Shown piece after piece: positions 1 through 5,927 of a DNA stretch of 11,715 nt. Position 1 is the stretch's first letter; each line of letters opens with the position of its first letter. The stretch lies in NCBI GenBank assembly GCA_047638695.1, contig JBLINY010000132.1, forward strand, positions 1-11,715. Direction: 5' to 3'. The stretch is from JAHECQ01 sp047638695. GTDB lineage: Bacteria; Actinomycetota; Acidimicrobiia; Acidimicrobiales; SZUA-35. A model generated the notes under the pieces. The model saw nothing but the letters and a program-made list of their open reading frames with translations, was not told where the DNA came from and searched no databases. The position numbers were made by a program, and so were the translations under genes.

Positions 1-50
1 GCGAAGGTGACTCGGTCGGCGGCGGCGACATCGTGGCCAAGATCGAATAA
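1..50 (+). CDS. C-terminal end of a biotinyl/lipoyl-domain protein (partial)
   Basis: Only the last 15 codons and the TAA stop (48-50) are inside the window; complete codons begin at position 3. The peptide reads EGDSVGGGDIVAKIE. This matches the closing beta-hairpin of a biotinyl or lipoyl carrier domain, whose usual pattern is 'V..GD.V..GD.L..IE'. Likely parents are a biotin carboxyl carrier protein or the alpha subunit of an acyl-CoA (propionyl/acetyl-CoA) carboxylase. A lipoyl-bearing acyltransferase subunit is less likely, because there the domain is usually N-terminal. The biotinyl lysine itself lies outside the window. A propionyl-CoA carboxylase would fit the methylmalonyl-CoA mutase at the other end, but that link is inference across 8.6 kb. 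The gene converges on the minus-strand operon with a 36-bp gap. Confidence 0.6.
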   Translation, partial: EGDSVGGGDIVAKIE

Positions 51-86
51 CCGGCCACGAACGAGTGCCGCCCGGCTGGTTCTCCG

Positions 87-569
87 TTAGTCCTCGGGGA
101 GAGCCAGCTCGGTGGGTTGGCCGGTGCGGTTCGACACTGCACTGACCAAGTCTTCGAGCGACGCATGCCCGGCGACCGGGACCGGGGCTCCTAGCAGAAT
201 CAGGGCTTCTCCCAGCGTGTCGACAGCAGCCGCTATCTCGTCGATAACTTCGCCACGACGAACGGCGACGCGAACGGGCATATCTTCGATGCCCAACTGG
301 GTCCGTGTCAGGTTGACCTGGGCATCCAACAACCATTCCAGCTCGTCAGCCACGACCAGGCCCATATCATCGTCGACATCACCAAAGGTCGAGTTGTCGA
401 GCACTGCGAGGTAGACGAGGGGCCCGCCACGCTCGGCGGCCTGGCGAAACGCCGACCGCAGGCTGGCGGAACGACCGGTCCCACCCCATGACACGTACAG
501 CACCTGACCTGACGAAGGTGTCTTCATGTCCTCAGCGCCGCCGTGAGTATTGCCCTGTTGGCTACTCAC
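87..569 (-). CDS. Universal stress protein (UspA)-like domain protein
   Basis: A single small alpha/beta domain of 160 residues. After a short polar leader comes a beta strand (QVLYVSW), a helix rich in Ala and Arg, a second strand (GPLVYLAVLD), a long helix, a third strand (MPVRVAVRRGEVIDEI) and a strand ending ALILLGAP. This is the order seen in UspA-family nucleotide-binding folds. The family's ATP-loop signature (G-x2-G-x9-G-S/T) is not clear after LGAP, so ATP binding is doubtful. I chose the GTG at 569 over the upstream ATG at 611. It overlaps the antiporter stop as GTGA and has AAGGAGG six bases upstream, inside the last codons of the antiporter. An internal ATG at 527 is the alternative; it would remove 14 residues and lacks a well-spaced Shine-Dalgarno. 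Translational coupling suggests a role tied to the antiporter, perhaps sensing, but this is inference. Confidence 0.72.
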   Translation of the reverse strand: MSSQQGNTHGGAEDMKTPSSGQVLYVSWGGTGRSASLRSAFRQAAERGGPLVYLAVLDNSTFGDVDDDMGLVVADELEWLLDAQVNLTRTQLGIEDMPVRVAVRRGEVIDEIAAAVDTLGEALILLGAPVPVAGHASLEDLVSAVSNRTGQPTELALPED

Positions 570-2323
570 TCTCGCCCTCCTTCGAACTCGGGAAGGAAGT
601 CGGACTCCCAACGCTCGGCCAATAGGTCGAGGGCGGCCAGACGATCGTTCGTCTCTATGGTCAGCTCATCGGCGACTTCTGGGTCGACCAGCCCGATGCG
701 CACCGAATCAGATAGCGCCCCCAGTTCGACGGTGAGGGCTTCTCGTCGGGCTTGCATCAGCATGGCGACCTCGAGTTCGGGATGAGCTCGGAAGTGGCTG
801 CTTAGCTCAACCGACTCGGCGTTGATGTCGCGTTGGTAGGCCCGGCCAATTGCATCGGCCATGTCAGTGAAGAGCACGCCATCGGCGCCTAATCGGGCCA
901 TCTCTGCCTGCCCGGCTCGAGCCATGTAAATGCGAGCCTGGTGCTCTTGCTGTTCGAGTTCGGACGATCCGAGGCCGGCCAGACCGAGCGCACGAATGAG
1001 GGGAGCCATGCTGATGCCTTGGATGAGCAGCGTGAACAACACCACGCCGAACGTCATCACCAGGAGCGTTTCGACCGTCTCGGGATCGAAGAGTTCCTCG
1101 CTGATGGTAAGGGCCAGGGCCAGGGATATCGCTCCTCGTAGCCCGCCCCAGAACATCACATGCTTGTAGGAGAACGGCACCTTGCGACCGGGTTGAGCCA
1201 GGTCGGTGATGGCACCAATTCCATACACGATGACCAACCGGACACCAAGGACAACACCAACTGCCAGCAGCACCTCACCGATGTGATCAGCCAGGGCGCT
1301 CAGGCTCACCGTCAGGCCGAGCAGGAGGAAGACTGCGGCGTTGACCAGCCAGGTGAACAGTTCCCACGCGTGCTCGAGAGCCAACCGGGTGCTGGGTGAG
1401 GTGTTCTTGAGTCCGACGGTGCCCACCATGAGGCCAGCGGCGACAACGGCCAGAATGCCGCTGAAGTGCAGGTCTTCTCGGCCGATCACCAGGCCGAACT
1501 CCTCGGCCAGAAGGAACGACCCGTAGGCCAGGGCCAACGTTGCACTGGTCTCGATCAGCGGGTCATCGAGGCGGGACAACACCATCTCGCCCACTACATA
1601 CCCGAGCACAAGACCAACGGCGAGGCCACCGGCGGAAACAACAAAGAAGTCGCTGAGCGCACCGCCCACCGAAAACTCTTCGCCCTCGGCCACGCCGATG
1701 GCGAGACCAAAGGCGACAACAGCGACCGCGTCGTTGAACAGCGACTCGCCCTCGACCAGTACAGCCAGTCGCTTCGGGGCGCCGAGCGATTTGAAGAAGG
1801 CGATCACGGCAACGGGGTCGGTCGCCGAGATAAGCGCACCAAAGGCAAACGCCGCCGCCCATTCGATGCCCAACACCTGGTGGATCACGGCCCCGACGAC
1901 CAAGGTTCCCAGAGCCGTCCCCACCAGGGCGGCAACGAGGATCGGGGTGAGATCGGCCTTGAGCTTCTTCCACGGCAAGTGCAGCGTTGCCTCGAACAAC
2001 AGCGGTGGTACTAGCAACGCCAGGATGAGGTCAGCCGACACCTCGACTGCGACCAGATCGCCTAGCAGGGTGGCAGCAAAGCCGGCAATCACCAGGGCGA
2101 CGGTGAACGGAAACTGTAGGCGCTTGGCTATGACCGCCACGCCAGCCGCGATGGCAAGAAGGATCACAATCGCGATCTCGGTTCGCAGCAAGGTGCTGCT
2201 CTCGCTGGCCGCAAACATTTCACCGGCTGCCACCTGGCCAGACAAAAGCCCTCCAGACAACAGCCCTCCAGACAACAGTCCGTCAGACAACTCGCCCGCA
2301 GACAACTCGATTAGATTCGACAC
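566..2323 (-). CDS. CPA1-family Na+/H+ antiporter (NhaP/NHE type)
   Basis: This 585-residue integral membrane protein is expected to exchange Na+ (or K+) for H+ across the cytoplasmic membrane. About twelve hydrophobic segments fill residues 48-445. Diagnostic motifs of the monovalent cation/proton antiporter-1 family are visible: SATDPVAV (166-173), EGESLFNDAVAVV (191-203, containing the ion-binding Asn-Asp pair) and WGGLRGAISLALAL (392-405). Residues 446-585 form a charged cytoplasmic tail with several predicted helices, probably regulatory. The start is GTG at 2323, preceded by GGGGAGAG at good spacing. This puts an unusual pentapeptide repeat (GLLSG-like, residues 6-25) at the N-terminus. 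A later ATG at 2218 would skip the repeat but has a poorer ribosome binding site. The gene begins 19 bp after the LpdA-like gene and overlaps the start of the stress-protein gene by 4 bp. Ion preference cannot be read from the sequence. Confidence 0.92.
   Translation of the reverse strand: MSNLIELSAGELSDGLLSGGLLSGGLLSGQVAAGEMFAASESSTLLRTEIAIVILLAIAAGVAVIAKRLQFPFTVALVIAGFAATLLGDLVAVEVSADLILALLVPPLLFEATLHLPWKKLKADLTPILVAALVGTALGTLVVGAVIHQVLGIEWAAAFAFGALISATDPVAVIAFFKSLGAPKRLAVLVEGESLFNDAVAVVAFGLAIGVAEGEEFSVGGALSDFFVVSAGGLAVGLVLGYVVGEMVLSRLDDPLIETSATLALAYGSFLLAEEFGLVIGREDLHFSGILAVVAAGLMVGTVGLKNTSPSTRLALEHAWELFTWLVNAAVFLLLGLTVSLSALADHIGEVLLAVGVVLGVRLVIVYGIGAITDLAQPGRKVPFSYKHVMFWGGLRGAISLALALTISEELFDPETVETLLVMTFGVVLFTLLIQGISMAPLIRALGLAGLGSSELEQQEHQARIYMARAGQAEMARLGADGVLFTDMADAIGRAYQRDINAESVELSSHFRAHPELEVAMLMQARREALTVELGALSDSVRIGLVDPEVADELTIETNDRLAALDLLAERWESDFLPEFEGGRE
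576..582 (-). promoter_or_regulatory. Shine-Dalgarno of the stress-protein gene, inside the antiporter gene
   Basis: On the minus strand this reads AAGGAGG, ending six bases before the GTG at 569. It is encoded by the last codons of the antiporter (the FEGGRE end), so ribosomes finishing the antiporter are placed directly on the next start. This decides the start of the stress-protein gene. Confidence 0.8.
2239..2313. repeat. Five-unit 15-bp tandem repeat in the antiporter N-terminus
   Basis: CAGACA recurs at 2239, 2254, 2269, 2284 and 2299, exactly 15 bp apart. The first two units differ at one base (CAGACAAAAGCCCTC and CAGACAACAGCCCTC); the last two diverge in their second half. On the coding strand the units are the pentapeptides IELSA, GELSD, and GLLSG three times. 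The period is a multiple of three, so gain or loss of units keeps the frame. Divergence toward the gene start suggests recent copying of the units on the transmembrane side. Confidence 0.9.
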
Positions 2324-2327
2324 GATT

Positions 2328-2335
2328 CTCTCCCC
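2328..2335 (-). promoter_or_regulatory. Shine-Dalgarno of the antiporter gene
   Basis: On the minus strand this reads GGGGAGAG, with its GGAG core six bases before the GTG at 2323. It lies in the 19-bp gap after the LpdA-like stop. It favours the GTG over the internal ATG at 2218 and therefore places the pentapeptide repeat inside the protein. Confidence 0.75.
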
Positions 2336-2342
2336 GCTCGTG

Positions 2343-3713
2343 CTACTCGGCGGCCTCGCCGAGCACCTCGGCGAGGGCAGGATGCACGAAAAGTGATTCG
2401 ACCAGGTCTGTGACGGTGAGTCCAGCAGTAATGGCCAACGCCAGCACCGAGATCAGCTCGGCCGCATGACGACCGACGATCGAGCCGCCAAGGACGACCC
2501 CCGTCGCCGGGTCGGACACAATCTTCACAAAGCCTCTGCTGTCGTTGTTGATGAGTGCTTTGGCCGACACCGAGAAGGGCACCTTGGTGACCCTGATCTT
2601 GCGCCCCTCGGCGAAGGCATCGGCCTCGGCCAAGCCAACATCGGCGATCTCGGGGTCAGTGAAAATGGCCGACGCCGCCTTGTCATAGTCGATGTGACGG
2701 TGAGGACCGGCGTGCATTCCCATCGCGTGCTCGGCGATCTTCCGGCCTTGGGTTGACGCCACTGAGGAAAGCGGCAGCCGACCCGAGAGGTCACCGGCTG
2801 CATAGATATGAGGAACGCTCGACCGACAGTTGTGGTCGACCTTTACGTAGCCCCACTCGTGCTCGACCCCCGCTTCATCCAGCCCGAGGTTCTCCGAGTT
2901 GGGAATCGAACCGATGGCAAGAAGCGCGTGCGACCCCTTGGCCACGCGGCCGTCGTCACACGAAACCCGGACCGCCTTGCCCTCGACCTCGATGGTTTGA
3001 GCGCGAGCACCCATGAAGAGCTTCACCCCTCGATCGAGAAAGCTCTGTTCGAGAACCGCTGCCACTTCGGCGTCTTTATCGGGCAGCACCTGCTGTCGGC
3101 TGACGATCAGCGTGACCTCGGAGCCAAACGACTTGAACATATGCACGAACTCGACGCCGGTGACGCCCGAGCCGATAACGATGAGGTGTTCGGGTAGCTC
3201 GGGTGGAGGATACGCGTGGCGGGTCGTCAGGACCCGTTCGCCATCGATAGGTGCCCACTCGGGGATACGCGGGCGACTGCCGGTGGACAGCACAACGACA
3301 TCGGCCTCGATCTGCGACGTTGCCCCATCAGCGTGATCGATAGCGACCGTGTTGGGGCCGACCATCCGACCCACGCCTTCGACAATTTCCACGTCTTGAG
3401 ACTGCAACAGGCTGGTCACCGAGGACTCAAGACGTCGCTCAATCTCAACGATGCGATCGCGAAGTGCGTCGAAGTCGAGGACAACGTTCACCTTCGCCAG
3501 GCCCATCTCCTCGGCATCCTTCATCATGGCCATCGCCCCGCCGGTGGCGATCATGGCCTTGGATGGGATGCAATCCAGTAGATGAGCGGCCCCCCCAACA
3601 ATGTCCTTCTCGATCAGGGTCACCTTGGCCCCCAACCGGGCCGCATGGGTGGCACAGGTGGTCCCGCCGGGGCCCCCACCAATAATGACAAATCGCTTCT
3701 CCTGTCCAGCCAT
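2343..3713 (-). CDS. lpdA: LpdA-like NAD(P)H:quinone oxidoreductase (pyridine nucleotide-disulfide oxidoreductase family)
   Basis: A 456-residue flavoprotein with the two-dinucleotide-fold layout of dihydrolipoamide dehydrogenases. FAD motif GGGPGG lies at 12-17, ATG-like motif STGSRP at 143-148, NAD(P)H motif GSGVTG at 181-186, and the second FAD motif AAGDLSGRLPL at 305-315. A C-terminal dimerisation domain ends with His444 and Glu449. The redox disulfide is absent: where true enzymes have GGTC-x4-C, this protein has GGAA-x4-C (Ala43, Cys48). That is also the arrangement I recall for mycobacterial LpdA (Rv3303c), a quinone reductase, and the surrounding residues are very similar. After the second beta strand (VTLIVSR) there is no acidic residue, so NADPH use is plausible. 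The ATG at 3713 is the start: it precedes the FAD motif directly and has a -10-like box 6 nt upstream. The open frame continues to 4019, but that part has no family resemblance. First gene of a three-gene operon with the antiporter and stress protein. Confidence 0.86.
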   Translation of the reverse strand: MAGQEKRFVIIGGGPGGTTCATHAARLGAKVTLIEKDIVGGAAHLLDCIPSKAMIATGGAMAMMKDAEEMGLAKVNVVLDFDALRDRIVEIERRLESSVTSLLQSQDVEIVEGVGRMVGPNTVAIDHADGATSQIEADVVVLSTGSRPRIPEWAPIDGERVLTTRHAYPPPELPEHLIVIGSGVTGVEFVHMFKSFGSEVTLIVSRQQVLPDKDAEVAAVLEQSFLDRGVKLFMGARAQTIEVEGKAVRVSCDDGRVAKGSHALLAIGSIPNSENLGLDEAGVEHEWGYVKVDHNCRSSVPHIYAAGDLSGRLPLSSVASTQGRKIAEHAMGMHAGPHRHIDYDKAASAIFTDPEIADVGLAEADAFAEGRKIRVTKVPFSVSAKALINNDSRGFVKIVSDPATGVVLGGSIVGRHAAELISVLALAITAGLTVTDLVESLFVHPALAEVLGEAAE

Positions 3714-3719
3714 GGTGAG

Positions 3720-3725
3720 AGGGTA
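3720..3725 (-). promoter_or_regulatory. Candidate -10 element for the LpdA/antiporter/stress operon (leaderless)
   Basis: On the minus strand TACCCT (TAnnnT) ends exactly 6 nt before the ATG at 3713, so transcription would start on the A of the start codon. No Shine-Dalgarno is present, and no convincing -35 box is visible at 16-18 bp. Confidence 0.45.
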
Positions 3726-3739
3726 ACCGCCGTCCTGAC

Positions 3740-3745
3740 TAGGGT
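3740..3745 (+). promoter_or_regulatory. Candidate -10 element for the glycosyltransferase block
   Basis: TAGGGT lies 9 nt before the GTG at 3755, giving no leader or a leader of about three bases. No Shine-Dalgarno precedes the GTG and no clear -35 box is visible. It is 14 bp from the opposing candidate -10 on the other strand. Confidence 0.35.
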
Positions 3746-3754
3746 CGGGTACCT

Positions 3755-4924
3755 GTGAGCGCCTCAGCCACCCGGTTGGCCATCGATGTGTCGAATACCC
3801 TTGACAGTGCACGACTGAGCGGACTCCAACGGCTTGCTCTTCGGGTGATTGAGGGGCTCGAGACACATCCTGCCGCTGACCTTCACCTGGTCGAGGGCCG
3901 CTCAGGTCGCCTGCGGTCTCTTGGTCCGGGTGGGCGCAATCGACTGGCTGCCCACTTTGACCGGCCGAGCGACCGAGCGGTGGACAAGATCGAGCGTCGA
4001 CTCGCTCGCCGGCTACCACAGGCTAAGGTCTGGTCGCCGATGACCAACGACTGGTTCGTAGACATCGAGCCGGCCTGGCATGCGCCGCAACCTCGAACTG
4101 ATCTCCTTCCTGCGCTCGCCTCGAACGGGGTTCGCACTGCCGCCGTCGTGCCCGATCTGCTGCCGGTCCGCAATCCAGACTGGTTTCCCAACCTCACCGT
4201 GCAACGGTTCACGGCCTGGCTCGAAGCACATCGCAGGGCCAGATCAACGTGGTTCGCGATCTCCGAGGCCACAGCCGCGGACCTAACCGATTGGTTGTCG
4301 CCCGGTGTGGCAACAGGTGTCGCAACAGCGGCGGGAAGAGCTGAGGTGGCGGTCCTACGACTTGGCATCGACCCGGTTTCGAACCCCACTACGCCGCCCA
4401 GGCATGGTCTGGTTCTGATGCTCGGCACCGTCGAACCTCGGAAGGGTCATGGGTTGATCCTTGACGCGCTCGACCTCCTCAACGAGCGCCCGATGCCAGA
4501 GTCGGTAATCGTCGACGTTGTCGGGTCGGCCGGATGGGCGGGAGATGAACTCGTACACCGGCTTGCGAACCACCCAAACATTCGCTGGCACCGAAACCTT
4601 CAAGACCACGACGTCGCCGAGCTACTGACCCACACCTCGGTCTTGCTGCAACCGTCGCTTGGCGAAGGCTTTGGTCTACCCGTCGCCGAAGCATTGGCCC
4701 GGCACATTCCGGTGCTGGCGTCTGACATCTCCGTTCTCGACGAAGCAGCCAAGGGCTGCGCCAATCGCATCGCCCCAACTGCGGAGGCTTGGGCAGACGG
4801 ACTCGCCACATTCACAACCGACGACCAACATGGCGACGCCCTTCGAGACATGGCAGCCAGATTTGTGCCGTGGGGTTGGCCCGACACGGTCGATGACTTG
4901 CTGGCTGGGCTCGACCAGACTTGA
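3755..4924 (+). CDS. GT-B fold glycosyltransferase (GT4/group 1 type)
   Basis: A 389-residue cytoplasmic glycosyltransferase. The N-terminal half opens with a strand (LAIDVSNTL) followed by SGLQRLALRVIEGL, which resembles the 'tG.qR' acceptor-side helix of mannosyltransferase B-type enzymes. VVPDLLPVRNPDWFP (131-145) is the usual 'HDLiP...P..F' segment. The C-terminal half carries LGTVEPRKG (223-231) and EGFGLPVAEAL (304-314), the donor-binding signature of group 1 transferases with the EX7E-type glutamates. Donor and acceptor cannot be assigned. The GTG start at 3755 has no Shine-Dalgarno; a TAGGGT box lies 9 nt upstream. It is divergent from the LpdA-like gene by only 41 bp and leads a block of three sugar-transfer genes. 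The tail after residue 340 is short compared with typical members, and I see no membrane segment. Confidence 0.86.
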   Translation: MSASATRLAIDVSNTLDSARLSGLQRLALRVIEGLETHPAADLHLVEGRSGRLRSLGPGGRNRLAAHFDRPSDRAVDKIERRLARRLPQAKVWSPMTNDWFVDIEPAWHAPQPRTDLLPALASNGVRTAAVVPDLLPVRNPDWFPNLTVQRFTAWLEAHRRARSTWFAISEATAADLTDWLSPGVATGVATAAGRAEVAVLRLGIDPVSNPTTPPRHGLVLMLGTVEPRKGHGLILDALDLLNERPMPESVIVDVVGSAGWAGDELVHRLANHPNIRWHRNLQDHDVAELLTHTSVLLQPSLGEGFGLPVAEALARHIPVLASDISVLDEAAKGCANRIAPTAEAWADGLATFTTDDQHGDALRDMAARFVPWGWPDTVDDLLAGLDQT

Positions 4925-4966
4925 TTGCCAACCTCGATCGTCCCGGCTGAGCCGGCCTCGCGGCGG

Positions 4967-4972
4967 TACCAT
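4967..4972 (+). promoter_or_regulatory. Candidate -10 element before the Stealth-like gene
   Basis: TACCAT (TAnnnT) lies 7 nt before the GTG at 4980 in a 55-bp gap; no Shine-Dalgarno is present. If real, the Stealth-like gene can be transcribed separately from the upstream glycosyltransferase. Confidence 0.38.
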
Positions 4973-4979
4973 CGCCGCT

Positions 4980-5927
4980 GTGCAGATCGCCTATCTGTCG
5001 AATCGACCCAATGTCCTGGCCGGCACGCTTCGTGCCGTCGAACAGTGGATGCCCTGGGTCACCGAGGCGCTCGTGTGCGGCCCATCCAACAGCCAATCTC
5101 GGCTGCAGGGCTTGGCGACCGAGTCGATCACTATCACCCTCGTCGAAGACTCCCAGGTCTCGGGCCTCTCACCCGTGGCCCTGCAATCGCTCGACCATGT
5201 CAGCCGTAACGTCACGCTGCGGCGGGCCATGCTCGACAACGGGCTCCTGGCCGCCTCGTTTATTCTGAGCGACGACGACTACCGCCCGCTCGCCGACATT
5301 CCGATCACCGACTTCGTCCACGCCGATGGCCGACATCAGGGCTTCTGGTTCCATCGATTGGAAGACTGGCCGGCCAACGAGACAGCCTACGACCGAGCGC
5401 AAACCCGCACGCTGGCGATCCTTCGGCTGCTCGGCGTCGACACCTTGGCCTATGGCGCCCATATGCCCCAGGTGATGCATGCTCCATTGCTGTCAGAAGC
5501 GTTCGAGGCAGCCGATGACGTCGGCGCCGGCGCCTTGCTCGACGAATGGTCGTTGTATTTCAACGTCGCATCGGCCCGACACCCGGAGCAGTTCGCTGCC
5601 CCGCTGCCCTTTCGCACCTTGGCCTGGCCGGCTTGGCCTCACCAGTGGGAGCACGTCGTGACTCCCCACCCCATCCGCTTCGAGAACCACTACCCCGAGC
5701 ACGAAGAAGCGGGTGGCCTGTTTAGCAACCTGCCACCTGTCACGACCGCCGAAGGCGCACTCGAGCGCATCGCTCGATGGCGGGCTGCGGAGATCGCGAT
5801 CGGCGAGTTGAGGTTCGATCCGGCCTGGAACGATCCCTGGACCAGAGGGAGCGCCAACCGCCGCCGATCGATGGCCGCCCTGCGAATGGCGGCCAAGGTG
5901 CGCAAGTATGTGAACTTCGGCTCGTGA
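4980..5927 (+). CDS. Stealth-like sugar-phosphate transferase / GT-A-like protein (tentative)
   Basis: A 315-residue protein with no family I can assign with certainty. Several stretches line up by eye with conserved regions of Stealth (capsule hexose-1-phosphate transferase) proteins. TLRAVEQWMPWVTEALV (16-32) resembles 'LRS.ekyaPWi..iyiv'. SRNVTLRRAMLDNGLLAASFILSDDD (split at 75-90 and 91-100) resembles the 'N..ai...l..i..l...fiyfnDD' block. ITDFVHADG (109-117) resembles the segment after it. YGAHMPQVMHAPLLSE (158-173) resembles the 'H.P' region. The first Stealth region (usually 'D.VyTWVDG') is missing: the protein begins directly at QIAYLSNRP. Asp98-Asp100 could bind a metal. The C-terminus is basic and Arg-rich. 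GTG at 4980 is the first start fitting the conserved strand, with TACCAT 7 nt upstream and no Shine-Dalgarno; 55 bp separate it from the preceding gene. It could instead be an unclassified GT-A glycosyltransferase. Confidence 0.5.
   Translation: MQIAYLSNRPNVLAGTLRAVEQWMPWVTEALVCGPSNSQSRLQGLATESITITLVEDSQVSGLSPVALQSLDHVSRNVTLRRAMLDNGLLAASFILSDDDYRPLADIPITDFVHADGRHQGFWFHRLEDWPANETAYDRAQTRTLAILRLLGVDTLAYGAHMPQVMHAPLLSEAFEAADDVGAGALLDEWSLYFNVASARHPEQFAAPLPFRTLAWPAWPHQWEHVVTPHPIRFENHYPEHEEAGGLFSNLPPVTTAEGALERIARWRAAEIAIGELRFDPAWNDPWTRGSANRRRSMAALRMAAKVRKYVNFGS

Noticed and set aside
59..82. Possible hairpin (GAACGAG with CTGGTTC) in the convergent gap, as a shared terminator
   Set aside because: The stem has a mismatch and there is no T-run on either side, so I cannot support a terminator.
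1466..2396. Long plus-strand frames opposite the antiporter (182 and 232 residues)
   Set aside because: Compositionally odd shadows of the antiporter with no start signal or domain; one is prolonged by the 15-bp repeat.
3714..4019. Upstream extension of the LpdA-like reading frame by 102 residues
   Set aside because: The added residues resemble no flavoprotein, run antisense through the glycosyltransferase start, and the FAD motif begins right after the ATG at 3713.
4659..4979. Upstream extension of the Stealth-like frame
   Set aside because: It lies in another frame of the preceding glycosyltransferase, where the conserved donor motif shows the true frame.
5777..5923. Upstream extension of the fused glycosyltransferase frame
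   Set aside because: It overlaps the coding end of the Stealth-like gene and shows no recognisable domain.
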